From positions 686,071-750,070 of the forward strand of contig NZ_LR733284.1 in the NCBI RefSeq assembly GCF_902506375.1: a stretch of 64,000 nt of DNA. The letters run 5' to 3'. Each line of letters opens with the position of its first letter. The first letter of the stretch is position 1. Shown here piece by piece: positions 25,585 to 34,882 of the stretch. The DNA is from Microbacterium sp. 8M. GTDB taxonomy: Bacteria > Actinomycetota > Actinomycetes > Actinomycetales > Microbacteriaceae. The notes below the pieces were generated by a model. It saw only the letters and a list, made by a program, of their open reading frames with translations. It was not told the origin of the DNA and made no database searches. Position numbers and translations under genes: made by a program.

Positions 25585-26709
25585 ATGACGAAATGGGTGG
25601 CCGTCGCCTATGGGGCGCTCGACGTTGCCGATGACCCGCCGATCCCTGGCGCGGAGGTCCTCGTCGTCCCGACTGTTCCGGCACCTCTGCGTTCGCTGTT
25701 CGGCCACGGGGCGGCCCTGTGGCGGCGACTCGCGGAGGACGGACCGCTCGATGAAGCGGACCTCGAAGACTCAGACATCGAGATTCTCGAAGAAATGGCG
25801 GACCTCGGGCTCGCGTCCAACGACGTGCACCATGAGGCACGCTTCGGAGACCTGCGCCAGCCCTGGCTCACCTCTGCGTTGCACGAGCTCGTGTACGCCC
25901 TCGTCACGGAAGTGATGCGGAGAGCGGATGTCGAGGGCATCTTCATCAAGGGGCCTGTGCTCCATCGGCAAGGTCTACGTACGCAGCCCCATTCGGGCGA
26001 CGTCGACCTGTGGGTCGCACCAGGAGGACAACACCGAATCGCCGAATCTCTGCGCGCATGGGGGTGGGACGTGATTCCCTTCGATTTTGCGGAAGAGATG
26101 TACCACTCCATGACGCTCGAACCCGCCGACTGGGGGTGCGAGATCGATGTGCACTATCGCTTTCCAGGCATCGGTGTTGAGCCGTTGGACGCGTTTCGTG
26201 CATTGCTCAGCGAACGTCAGTACATGACGTTCGCCGGTGTCTCATGTCCGGTACCCTCCGTGGAGGCCAACGCGGTGATCTACGCCCTGCACTGCTTGCG
26301 TCCCGATCCCAAGGTGACGGTCACGGAGCTGTCGCACGTGGAGAGCCAACGTGCATTGCGTCTTGGTGGGACTGGCGCGCTGGCTCTCGCCGAGAAGTGG
26401 AAATCGCTGCCCGTGCTGGGTCCGGAGTTCGCGCAAGCCGTCCCGGGGATCGTTCTGCCTGACTACGCGCCGGAGGCGCCGGAGGACTGGAAGCGAAGGC
26501 GAGCGTCAAGCGTTGCGCAGTATCACATCGCTGTGATTCGGAGTCTGCCATGGCGCAGACGGCCGATCGCCGTTTGGCGAGTGCTCTGGCCCAGCGGCCG
26601 GACAGCAAAGCTCTCCGCGAGCAGGCAGGGGCATCCTGAGGACAACGCCCTTGTCGCGCATCTGCGCCGCCTCGCGCTCGGCCTCAAGCAGCTCTTCGCA
26701 CGTCACTGA
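25585..26709 (+). CDS. Nucleotidyltransferase-fold protein (NTP_transf_5-like)
   Basis: 374 residues. The middle carries [13 protein letters not shown], then [10 protein letters not shown] with a GDxD metal motif, and later [11 protein letters not shown], the pattern of uncharacterised nucleotidyltransferases of the PF14907 type found in capsule clusters. Residues ~35-75 ([17 protein letters not shown]...) look like a PqqD-type winged helix. It might transfer a nucleotide or a sugar-linked group; the reaction is unknown. ATG 25585 has GGAGACAAAGG just upstream. It lies between the dehydrogenase and the first GT. Confidence 0.7.
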   Translation: MTKWVAVAYGALDVADDPPIPGAEVLVVPTVPAPLRSLFGHGAALWRRLAEDGPLDEADLEDSDIEILEEMADLGLASNDVHHEARFGDLRQPWLTSALHELVYALVTEVMRRADVEGIFIKGPVLHRQGLRTQPHSGDVDLWVAPGGQHRIAESLRAWGWDVIPFDFAEEMYHSMTLEPADWGCEIDVHYRFPGIGVEPLDAFRALLSERQYMTFAGVSCPVPSVEANAVIYALHCLRPDPKVTVTELSHVESQRALRLGGTGALALAEKWKSLPVLGPEFAQAVPGIVLPDYAPEAPEDWKRRRASSVAQYHIAVIRSLPWRRRPIAVWRVLWPSGRTAKLSASRQGHPEDNALVAHLRRLALGLKQLFARH

Positions 26710-26743
26710 GCCGTCATCCAGCTCTTCGAACAGGAATGAACGC

Positions 26744-27850
26744 ATGCCTTCTGCAGTCGTGATCGGTACTCGGGGATACCCGAGCTATTACGGCGGATTC
26801 GAAACGGCGATCCGTCAACTTGCGCCCTATCTCGCCGATGCGGGCTGGGACGTCACCGTCTATGGCCGCAAAGGCGCCACAGTGGAGGATGATCCAGGTC
26901 GTGACCCGCGGGTCGCTACCCGGTCGACTTTCGGAATCGAATCGAAATCGCTCTCCACCCTCTCCTACGGCCTCGGGGCAACGATCGATGCGATGCGGCA
27001 CAAGCCGGATGTCGCGCTCGTGATGAATGTCGCAAACGGGTACTGGCTGCCGCTGCTTCGTGCGCGAGGCATCCCCACGGTGACGAACGTTGACGGGATG
27101 GAATGGGAGCGAGACAAGTGGGGGAAGGCTGCGCGCGCCGTCTTCAAGACCGGGGCGCGGCTGACCGCACGGTATTCCGACTTTCTCGTCTTCGATTCGC
27201 TCGCGATCGGTCGGCGCTGGGAAGAAGAATTCGGGCGAGACGGATCCTTCATCCCTTACGGTGGCTCGCCGCACGACGACCTGCCCGTCGAGCCCGGCCT
27301 GAGCACGCGCGGCTACGTCCTTGTGGTCGCACGCTTCGTGCCGGAAAACACCATTCCGGAGTTCTTCCAGGCGGTGGACCGGCTCGCGGAGAGCACTCAT
27401 GTGGTCATCGTCGGCTCCTCCGGCTATGGCGGTGAACTCGACCAAGCGGCTCAGCGCCTCTCCGAGCGGCACCGTTCCGTGCACTGGCTGGGGCACGTGA
27501 AGGACGATCGCCGTCTCTTCGCTCTGTGGCAGCACGCGGGGGCGTATTTCCACGGTCACAGTGTCGGCGGTACCAACCCCGCGCTCGTTCAGGCGATGGC
27601 GCTCGGCGCCCCCATCGTCGCGCGCGACACGGTGTTCAACCGGGAAGTGCTCGGAGAGCATGCGGGCCACTTGGTCGAGCCGAAGCCGGAGGCGATCGCG
27701 GGTCGGATCCTGAAGCTGCTGAGCGATCCGGCGGAGCAGGAACGCCTGGCCGACGCCGCCAAGCGGCGGGGGGCGGCGCAATACACCTGGGATGGCGTGA
27801 ACGCGGAGTACGAGCGCGTGCTGCGGCTCGCTATTGAAGGCAGACCATGA
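26744..27850 (+). CDS. GT4 glycosyltransferase, rhamnosyltransferase-like
   Basis: 368 residues. The N-terminus VVIGTRGYPSYYGGFETAIR is typical of the DUF1972/Cps2T subgroup that makes beta-1,4-rhamnose links in capsules. TNVDGMEWERDKWGK and the C-terminal YFHGHSVGGTNPALVQAMAL are conserved donor-domain segments. ATG 26744 gives this N-terminus directly; an upstream in-frame ATG adds Ser-rich residues. The stop overlaps the next start by ATGA. Confidence 0.88.
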   Translation: MPSAVVIGTRGYPSYYGGFETAIRQLAPYLADAGWDVTVYGRKGATVEDDPGRDPRVATRSTFGIESKSLSTLSYGLGATIDAMRHKPDVALVMNVANGYWLPLLRARGIPTVTNVDGMEWERDKWGKAARAVFKTGARLTARYSDFLVFDSLAIGRRWEEEFGRDGSFIPYGGSPHDDLPVEPGLSTRGYVLVVARFVPENTIPEFFQAVDRLAESTHVVIVGSSGYGGELDQAAQRLSERHRSVHWLGHVKDDRRLFALWQHAGAYFHGHSVGGTNPALVQAMALGAPIVARDTVFNREVLGEHAGHLVEPKPEAIAGRILKLLSDPAEQERLADAAKRRGAAQYTWDGVNAEYERVLRLAIEGRP

Positions 27851-28854
27851 CCTCACGACCGATCGACTCCGTGGCAGGGGCCATCCGGCCAGGGATCGCC
27901 TCGAATTCCCGCGCTGCGCGCCTGGTTGCTGGACTCCGCGCCGCGGGAGTCATCGACCCGAAGGCGCGCTACTACTTCCACGGGCGCTCAGAAGGCGCTG
28001 ATGCACGCATCGATACAGGCCGACGAGTTCCGAGAATCGAGGCGAGCGACAGGTCGACCGCAGTGCTGTCTCCTGTGTTCGACCCTTCTGTCACTCCAGG
28101 CGCTTCGTGGGTGGACTTCTGCGATGACTGGTCGATCGCTCCGGACGTCAACCGGGTGCACCGGTGGCGTGCCGCGCGATCCTATCGGCGAGCAGCTCGG
28201 CTCGGCGAGGACGTGGTGGTCACGGTAAACAGCCCGTACATGGCGGCACGAGTGAGTGCGCCGAACGCCATCGTCGTGCCGAATGGAGTCGACCAGAGCG
28301 TGGCCGATATCCGGCCCGAGGGGGACTCGCGGCTGCGGCTCGTCATGCTCGGCAGCTTCTTCGACGGAGGAACGGATGCGCGGCTCATCCTGGACGTCGC
28401 TCGTTCCACCCGGTTCGACGAGATCGTGATCGCCGGCGCCGGGTCGAGCAGGTCTCTGCGGGCCGTCGTCGCGTCCTTGCGGGCTGACTACGGCTCGCGC
28501 CTCACGGTCTCTGAGTGGATCGACGACGCTCACCTCGCTCGGCTGTCGGGTGCGCGTACGGTCGCACTGATCCCGCATACGGTGAGCGACTACGCCCTCA
28601 GTCAGGACCTGATGCACGTGTATCGGTTGATCGGTCTCGGTATCCGCGTGATGTGCCCTCGGATGCTGTGGCCCGCGCACCTGCCGATCGACCACGCGTT
28701 CCTGGTCGACTTCGGGGCGAGCTACTCTTTCATCACGGACTGGATCGAGTCCACCTCGATGTCCGAGATCGAGCGCCAGGATTTCATCCAGGCGAATTCC
28801 TGGGCTGCGAGGGCGCTGACCATCCAACGTCTCCTCGAGGGGATCCACGCGTGA
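27847..28854 (+). CDS. GT-B type glycosyltransferase-like protein
   Basis: 335 residues, weakly similar to GT1/GT4 enzymes. It has a GT-B-like C-terminal half: IVVPNGVDQ, RLVMLGSFFDGGTDARLIL, EIVIAGAGSS and a hydrophobic IPHTVSDYALSQDLMHVYR where GT4 members carry the EX7E region. The exact EX7E motif is missing, so donor use is uncertain. Overlaps of four bases on both sides (ATGA and GTGA) show translational coupling to neighbouring glycosyltransferases. Confidence 0.7.
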   Translation: MTSRPIDSVAGAIRPGIASNSRAARLVAGLRAAGVIDPKARYYFHGRSEGADARIDTGRRVPRIEASDRSTAVLSPVFDPSVTPGASWVDFCDDWSIAPDVNRVHRWRAARSYRRAARLGEDVVVTVNSPYMAARVSAPNAIVVPNGVDQSVADIRPEGDSRLRLVMLGSFFDGGTDARLILDVARSTRFDEIVIAGAGSSRSLRAVVASLRADYGSRLTVSEWIDDAHLARLSGARTVALIPHTVSDYALSQDLMHVYRLIGLGIRVMCPRMLWPAHLPIDHAFLVDFGASYSFITDWIESTSMSEIERQDFIQANSWAARALTIQRLLEGIHA

Positions 28855-30866
28855 CCGTCGACATCTCGATCGTTGTGTTCCGGCCGGACTTCGAGGAATT
28901 GGGTCGCACGTTCCAGGCGATCGCGGCGGTTCGGACCGAGTTCGACCGGTTGCGCCTTCTTGTCTCCGGGGATTCTGAGGTGCATCGTCGAACTCGGGAG
29001 CTTCTCGCGGAGGCGGGTGTCGACGCCGTCGTCAGCGAGAGATTCGACAACCTCGGATTCTCGACGGGGCACAACCGGCTTCTGGCAGAGAGCTTCCGTG
29101 CAGGTGCGGATGCGTGCCTCGTCCTCAACCCCGATGCGCGTATCGAGCCGGGTGCGCTGACTGCGCTGGTTGCGGCGGTGTCTTCGGACGGCGCAGAAGG
29201 CCTTTACGGACCGGCTTTGAGACGTGCGGACACCGCGAAGGTCGACAGCCTCGGCATCGAGTGGACCCGCGACGCGCGACACTTCGACCGGGCGATGGGT
29301 GAGCCGTTTCTGATCACGCCGGGCCGTATCGACGACGTGGAGGGCCTCACCGGCGCATGCCTGTTCGTCACGCGAAGCGCCCACGAGCGCATCGTGCGCC
29401 GAAGCGGATGGTTCTTCGACGACGCGTTCCTGGCCTACCGCGAAGACGCAGAACTCGGCGTGCGGGCACGCGCTCTGGGGGTGCCGTCCCGCCTGGTGCA
29501 CATCGAAGGGTTCTCGCATGTGCGGGCCGTGCGCGGCTATCAGCGAGGGCGGGTGCTTCCCGACCTCCTGGGTGTGCGGAATCGGTTCCTCCTGAAGTAC
29601 CGCCTGGGCGTGCTGCGGCCGGGCTCGCGCGTGATTTCGGCAGTCCGGGATCTGGCTGTCATCGGCGCCGTGCACACCATCGAGCGGCGGAGCAAGCCGG
29701 GATGGGATTCGGCACGGCGCATCAGGCGTTTCGTTCGCGGGACCAGCACGGTGCTCCCTGGTGGAGCCGTGTCGGCCAGCGGCGGAGCGCCGCTGAAAGT
29801 CGTGTACCTGGGAGTCGAGTCACTCGATTATCCGCGGAACGCTCGGATCCGCGACTACCTCGAGCGCGAGCTCGGCGCACGGGTGAGTGTGGTGCCGATC
29901 GACAAGAACCCGGGCGCCCTGCGCAAGGCCCGGGTGCTGTTGCGCGATGGACGCGCGGCGCTCCGCGGCGGCGCGGACGTGCTCATCCTGGCCGAGTTCC
30001 AGAACAAGTACGCGCTGGTCGCCAGATACTTGGCGTGGCGGGCGCGCGCACTGCTGATCACCGACTGGTTCGTGGGATTGCACGAGACTCGCGTCGGCGA
30101 TTGGAAACTGCATGCACCGACGTCGATGCGGGCAAGACTCTTGGACCTTACCGATCGGATCGCCGCGCGCGCGGGCGACCTCGTCATCACCGACACGGAT
30201 GCCAGGGCCAACGACTTGACGGAACGGTATGGCACGCCCGAGTCCTCGCTGCTCACGCTCCCCGTGGGAGCCCCCGGCTGGGCCGGTGCCGCGAGTGCGA
30301 GGGAGGTCGCGTCCAGGCCGCGGCTCAAGGTCTTGTATTACGGCGGCTACTTGCCGTTGCACGGCGTCGACTACGTTCTCGACGCTGTGAAGCTCGTGGA
30401 TTCCGCAGAACGAGTCGAGGTGGTCCTCCTGGGTGCGGGACAGCTGCGCGACGGGATCGAGCGGCGCGTCGCCCAAGAGCGCATTCCGAATGTGACCTTC
30501 CTCGATCCTGTCCCGGAGGAATCGCTGGCTGGGCTCATCGCGGATGCTGATGTCGTGCTCGGCGTGTTCGGGCGCTCGCGGAAGGCCGAGACGGTCATTG
30601 CCAACAAGGTCTGGCAAGGTCTGGCAAGCGGCAAGACCGTCGTGACCAGAACCTCGCCTGCCCTTGATGAGATCTCCGCGATCGTCGGTGACCTTCTCGT
30701 CACCGTCGATCCGGAAGACCCCGCTTCGCTGGCGGCCTTTCTGAACGATGCGATGCGGCGTCCCCCGACGCCGACAGCCGGAAATGTCGCTGAGCGCCTC
30801 GAGGAGTATGTGCGGAAGCGATACGTGGAGTTCGGGACTCGCCTGAGCGAGGAGGCGCGGAAGTGA
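28851..30866 (+). CDS. Bifunctional GT2-GT4 glycosyltransferase
   Basis: 671 residues in two parts. Residues ~1-290 are a GT2 domain of the rhamnosyltransferase kind: ISIVVFRPDFEELGRTFQAI, NLGFSTGHNRLL, VLNPDARIEPG and the acceptor-side FFDDAFLAYREDAELGVRAR. Residues ~305-671 are a GT-B enzyme: LKVVYLGVESLDYPRNARIR, LLTLPVGAPGW, LKVLYYGGYLPLHGVDYVL and VVLLGAGQLRDGI. It could add two successive sugars. GTG 28851 overlaps the previous stop (GTGA); a longer frame upstream is antisense-like noise. The fusion has no break or frameshift. Confidence 0.85.
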   Translation: MTVDISIVVFRPDFEELGRTFQAIAAVRTEFDRLRLLVSGDSEVHRRTRELLAEAGVDAVVSERFDNLGFSTGHNRLLAESFRAGADACLVLNPDARIEPGALTALVAAVSSDGAEGLYGPALRRADTAKVDSLGIEWTRDARHFDRAMGEPFLITPGRIDDVEGLTGACLFVTRSAHERIVRRSGWFFDDAFLAYREDAELGVRARALGVPSRLVHIEGFSHVRAVRGYQRGRVLPDLLGVRNRFLLKYRLGVLRPGSRVISAVRDLAVIGAVHTIERRSKPGWDSARRIRRFVRGTSTVLPGGAVSASGGAPLKVVYLGVESLDYPRNARIRDYLERELGARVSVVPIDKNPGALRKARVLLRDGRAALRGGADVLILAEFQNKYALVARYLAWRARALLITDWFVGLHETRVGDWKLHAPTSMRARLLDLTDRIAARAGDLVITDTDARANDLTERYGTPESSLLTLPVGAPGWAGAASAREVASRPRLKVLYYGGYLPLHGVDYVLDAVKLVDSAERVEVVLLGAGQLRDGIERRVAQERIPNVTFLDPVPEESLAGLIADADVVLGVFGRSRKAETVIANKVWQGLASGKTVVTRTSPALDEISAIVGDLLVTVDPEDPASLAAFLNDAMRRPPTPTAGNVAERLEEYVRKRYVEFGTRLSEEARK

Positions 30867-32155
30867 ATGTCAAGCAGATTCAGTACCGCGCAGCGAAGAT
30901 GCTTGCTCAGCTGCAGGATTCTACGCGGCGGCGGAAGCTCGTGACAGGGATCATTGCGGGGGCTCCGACAGAAGAGTCCCGGCTGCGGATGGCGGTCGAG
31001 GCGCAACTGCATTGGTCAGGCGTGATGCTGTGTGCCGTGGCAGTCACGGAGCGCGCTCCGGTGCGCGTCAATCTTGTGCTACCCGAGCTGCGGTCCTCTG
31101 CACTGTTCGCAGGCATAGATACGGCGCTGCGGGCTTCGGGATTCCTCGCGAATGAGCGAAAAGCCCCCTTGCGCGTCGTGAGCCTGGGCAACGAGATGGA
31201 CGCCAAAGGTCGCAGGATCCTCGAAACGGAGGTACGGCGACGGGCCGGACTGGATCCCATGAACGCCCTCGAATTGGTCGGGCGGGAAGCGCTGGTCGGT
31301 CTCGAGGTCAACGAAGCCGACATCTGGGTCCCCACGCACTGGACAACGGCCCATGCGGTCGGCACGGCGGCTGGTCTGACTGGCGCACTTCAGGTCCAGA
31401 ACGTCGTCTACCTCATTCAAGATTACGAGCCCGGCTTCACTCCCTGGTCGACCGACTATGCCTTGGCCCGAGCCACGTACCACGCCGGGTTCCACTCTGT
31501 GATCAACTCCATGCCATTGGCGCGGTATCTCGAAAGCGCAGAGAAGCTGGAGGTCCCGGACGAAGAAGTGTTCCGGCCGGGAGTGCACGTGCCGCAGGGG
31601 ACTCCGGCCGACCGCAGGCCGGAGAAGGCTCTCCGCGTCGCCTTCTACGGACGTCCGAGCAAACCGCGCAACCTCTTCGGTCTTGGCGTAGCCGTCCTGC
31701 AGAGAGTTGCGCAGGAAGTCGAGCAATGGGACGTCGAGGTCGAGTTCGTATCCGCAGGTGAAGCGCACGCGCCGATTGCACTGACCGAAGCGCTCGTGCT
31801 CCGGCCCGTGGGCCGCTTGTCGTGGGACGACTACTTCCGGCTCATCGCTGATTCGGATGTGCTCCTCTCGCTGCAGCACAGCCCGCACCCGTCGCATCCG
31901 CCCTTCGACGCTGTCGTGCGCGGCTGTTACGCCGTGACGAATGAGTTCGGCGGCATCCGGAACACGCTGAGTCCACTCATCTACGCGCGGGAACCGCGTG
32001 TCGACGAGCTCGCGGGAGCGATCGTCGCTGCGTTGAGGCGCGTGCGCGAGGACGGCCGGCCAGCGCCGGACAAGGACATCGTCTCCAAGCTCGGACAGCC
32101 GCTCGAGAACGTCATGCTGATGGCGTCGCAGCGTGTAGGGATGCGCCCATCGTGA
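30863..32155 (+). CDS. WsaF-like GT-B glycosyltransferase
   Basis: 430 residues. The segment VVYLIQDYEPGFTPWSTDYA with the following LARATY and later VRPVGRLSWDDYFRLIADSD and SPHPSHPPFDAV is characteristic of WsaF-type rhamnosyltransferases that build rhamnan-like backbones. The first ~100 residues are a less conserved acceptor domain. Start GTG 30863 and the stop both overlap neighbours by four bases (GTGA). With the rhamnosyltransferase-like gene at 26744 this suggests a rhamnose-containing repeat unit; no dTDP-rhamnose genes are in the window. Confidence 0.8.
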   Translation: MNVKQIQYRAAKMLAQLQDSTRRRKLVTGIIAGAPTEESRLRMAVEAQLHWSGVMLCAVAVTERAPVRVNLVLPELRSSALFAGIDTALRASGFLANERKAPLRVVSLGNEMDAKGRRILETEVRRRAGLDPMNALELVGREALVGLEVNEADIWVPTHWTTAHAVGTAAGLTGALQVQNVVYLIQDYEPGFTPWSTDYALARATYHAGFHSVINSMPLARYLESAEKLEVPDEEVFRPGVHVPQGTPADRRPEKALRVAFYGRPSKPRNLFGLGVAVLQRVAQEVEQWDVEVEFVSAGEAHAPIALTEALVLRPVGRLSWDDYFRLIADSDVLLSLQHSPHPSHPPFDAVVRGCYAVTNEFGGIRNTLSPLIYAREPRVDELAGAIVAALRRVREDGRPAPDKDIVSKLGQPLENVMLMASQRVGMRPS

Positions 32156-33375
32156 AACAGAATCGGCGAATGAAGCGCGCCGGCAACTTCTCGCTCTATC
32201 TCGTGGCGCCGGTGCTCAGTGCCGTCACCCCGTTGCTGGTCTTTCCTTCGGTCACTCGGGTGTTCGGCGAGTCCGGCCTGGGCGCGATGGGCATCGCGCA
32301 GTCAGTGGGCACGGCCGCGAGTGTGGTGGGCGAACTGGGATGGGCGGTCGTCGGCCCGCAGAGGATCGCCGCGCTGTCAGGATCGGAGAGGGCGCGCTAC
32401 GTGCGTCTTGCGTCGGCCAGTCGGCTTGTCGCCATGGCGGTGCTGCTGCCGGTGTCCGTGCTGATCGTGATGATGTTGTCGCCCGGCTTCAAGCTCGAAG
32501 CCGCCGTCATCGGGGTCGGTTCTGCGATGGCCGGTCTTTCGCTGGGGTGGGCGTGGATCGGAGCGAATCGGCCTAGTCGGATGCTCCTGTTCGAGGGGAT
32601 CCCTAAGCTCATCCTTTCGGTGGGCGCGGCCGCGCTCATCAGCCTGGGCGGGAGTCTTGCGATCTATGGCATCGCGTTGATAGCTGCGGCACTGATTTCC
32701 CTCTGCGCGGGCATGATCGACTTCGGTGGGTTCCACAAGGATGCACGTGCGGACAGACACCAGATAGTGCAAGCGCTCAGAGACCAGGCGGTGGTCACCG
32801 GCGGGCGTTCGATAACCGCGGGCTTCACCGCGCTTCCGGTGACGCTGATGGCTCTTGTATCGCCGGGAGCCGTACCACTGTTCACCGCGATCGATCGCCT
32901 CGCACGGATGTCTCTGAGTGTTCTTGCCGCAGTGCCGAATCGTTTGCAGAGTTGGCTCGGCTCCGCAGGTACTCCCGAGGCCCTCGATCACAGAAACCGT
33001 CGGCAGCTGGCCTTGAACGTGAGCATGGGCCTGATCGTCGGCATCACCTACGCGATCCTGGTGCCGTATGTCGCATCGTTCGTGTTCTCGAGCACCGTCC
33101 ACGTCGACCCGGCGCTCGCCTGGATGTCGGGTCTGATGATCGCAGTGATCTGCGTCTCACGTGGTCTAGGCCTTTCGCTGGTCGCATACGGCCGCGCGAA
33201 ATGGCTGCTTCCATCCAGTGCTGCTGCGTGCGCCGTCGGCATCTGCGCCGTGCTCGGTCTCGGGTTCTGGTTCGGGGCGGCCGGCGGTGTCGCCGGTGTC
33301 GTCAGCGCTGAGGTGACTGGCGCTCTCGTTCAGGTACTCGCACTTCGTCGCCACCAAAAGCTTAGGATTGCGTGA
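32152..33375 (+). CDS. Wzx-like polysaccharide flippase
   Basis: 407 residues, about twelve membrane segments, MATE-type fold. The N-terminus FSLYLVAPVLSAVTPLLVFP and the G-rich loops fit the oligosaccharide flippase family. It should turn the lipid-linked repeat unit to the outer face for polymerisation by the next gene product. GTG 32152 overlaps the previous stop (GTGA) and its own stop overlaps the polymerase start. It is the only flippase in the window. Confidence 0.87.
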   Translation: MKQNRRMKRAGNFSLYLVAPVLSAVTPLLVFPSVTRVFGESGLGAMGIAQSVGTAASVVGELGWAVVGPQRIAALSGSERARYVRLASASRLVAMAVLLPVSVLIVMMLSPGFKLEAAVIGVGSAMAGLSLGWAWIGANRPSRMLLFEGIPKLILSVGAAALISLGGSLAIYGIALIAAALISLCAGMIDFGGFHKDARADRHQIVQALRDQAVVTGGRSITAGFTALPVTLMALVSPGAVPLFTAIDRLARMSLSVLAAVPNRLQSWLGSAGTPEALDHRNRRQLALNVSMGLIVGITYAILVPYVASFVFSSTVHVDPALAWMSGLMIAVICVSRGLGLSLVAYGRAKWLLPSSAAACAVGICAVLGLGFWFGAAGGVAGVVSAEVTGALVQVLALRRHQKLRIA

Positions 33376-34847
33376 TGCGCGCCGCACCGATCCTTTCGGG
33401 GCCCGACCGGACCTCTCATCGATTCGAACGAGCGCCTGACCACGAGGTGTCATCCGCCGCGCGCTCGAAGCGGGTGCTCTGGTTCGCGGCTGTTGCCCTT
33501 TGGTTGGGCTGCGTAGGCGCCATGACGCTCGATGTCGGAATGCTGGTGTTCTGGATCGCAGCAGGAGTGTCCGCGCTGATCGTGCTCGTGGGCCTTCGCG
33601 GAGAACTCCGTTCCGGCGGGATGCTGTTCCTCGCCGTCTCCGTGGGCCTGGCGGCGGGGCCGAACAACACGACCAACGGCAATCAGTTCCAGGCTGCGCT
33701 CGTCGTCTCGGCCGGACTGCTTCTTGCGCTGCTGCTCAGCTTCTCGGGAGCCAAACTCCCGCGTCGCCACCGTTCGCCGGCGTTCATCGCGGTCGTCGCG
33801 GCGGCCATACTGTTTCTCGCTCTGGAGTACTTCTCGTCGGCAGCCAACGAGTCGGCGAACCTCACGTATGTCTTCGTCAGGTTCGTTCTTCCTTCGCTGT
33901 TGGCGCTACTCGTCTGCTTGCGATTGAGAGCGGGCGGTGCCCGCCTCTTCCTCGACGGAGTCATTCTGCTCGGTGTTGCTCAGGCGGTCCTGGCGGTGTT
34001 GGAGGTGGCCAAGATCGCCATTCCTCCGTTCGGACCGGCGACGACGAACGGCGCCGAGCTGCCGCATCCCATCAACACGGAGTTGATTCGAGCACAGGGC
34101 ATGCTCGGCCACCCGATTCTCCTGGGGATGCTGCTCGTCGTGGCCATGCTCATCCTTGCTTTTCGCAGACCGCGCTCATCCCTTTGGGTTCTGATCGCGG
34201 GCGAGGCCGTTCTCGCACTCGGGGCGTATCTTTCGGGTTCGCGAAGTGCGTGGGCCATCGGCGCGGTGTGCCTCATCTTCGCCTTGGTCTCCGAGCGGGC
34301 GAGCGTAGTGGCCAAGATGTTCCTGGCTATCGCGTTGGTCGCTGTCTTGTCGTTCGCACTTCTGGACCAAAGGGCCTTCTCGCTGATCGCGGGACAATGG
34401 GATCGCTTCAGCGAGTCGGGCTCGTACTCGCACCGGGCGGACTTCTGGACGTATGTGGGGCAGCTCGCCAATCTACGATCCTCTTCTGAAGTGCTCTTCG
34501 GTTCGGGCGTCGGGTCCGAACTCGAGCTGTTCAACCGCGGACTCCTTCAGCAAGACGGATTCCAGGTCGTCGACAATCAGTTCCTGACGACTCTCGCGAC
34601 GATCGGGATCACCGGGGCGTTCGCGCTCGTGGTCTTGTCGCTTGTCGGCGCATTCCGGCTTCGGGGAGGTGCGCGTCTTGCATTCATCTCCCTGTGCCTG
34701 ATGTTCTTCATCTTCGATGAACTTCGTTGGCTGGGCCCCCCGATTCTCTTCTTCTCTCTGCTGGGTCTGGTAGGAATACCCCTCGATGCACGATCCGCGG
34801 AAGCTGAGACGGTCGCCGAGTCGGACTTTGCCGAGGTGAGGGCCTGA
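33372..34847 (+). CDS. Wzy-like O-antigen polymerase/ligase
   Basis: 491 residues, about twelve membrane segments and one large external loop (residues ~175-280) holding GAELPHPINTELIRAQGMLGH. The Wzy_C region has YLSGSRSAWAIG and SHRADFWTYVGQL, then VDNQFLTTLATIGITG. It polymerises lipid-linked repeat units. GTG 33372 overlaps the flippase stop; ATG 33375 directly after is equally possible. This is the last gene of the operon that began at 24190; the convergent lyase gene ends 35 bases away. Confidence 0.85.
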   Translation: MMRAAPILSGPDRTSHRFERAPDHEVSSAARSKRVLWFAAVALWLGCVGAMTLDVGMLVFWIAAGVSALIVLVGLRGELRSGGMLFLAVSVGLAAGPNNTTNGNQFQAALVVSAGLLLALLLSFSGAKLPRRHRSPAFIAVVAAAILFLALEYFSSAANESANLTYVFVRFVLPSLLALLVCLRLRAGGARLFLDGVILLGVAQAVLAVLEVAKIAIPPFGPATTNGAELPHPINTELIRAQGMLGHPILLGMLLVVAMLILAFRRPRSSLWVLIAGEAVLALGAYLSGSRSAWAIGAVCLIFALVSERASVVAKMFLAIALVAVLSFALLDQRAFSLIAGQWDRFSESGSYSHRADFWTYVGQLANLRSSSEVLFGSGVGSELELFNRGLLQQDGFQVVDNQFLTTLATIGITGAFALVVLSLVGAFRLRGGARLAFISLCLMFFIFDELRWLGPPILFFSLLGLVGIPLDARSAEAETVAESDFAEVRA

Positions 34848-34882
34848 GAACGGCTTCGGAGATCTGAGCGCCTGGCTCATCG

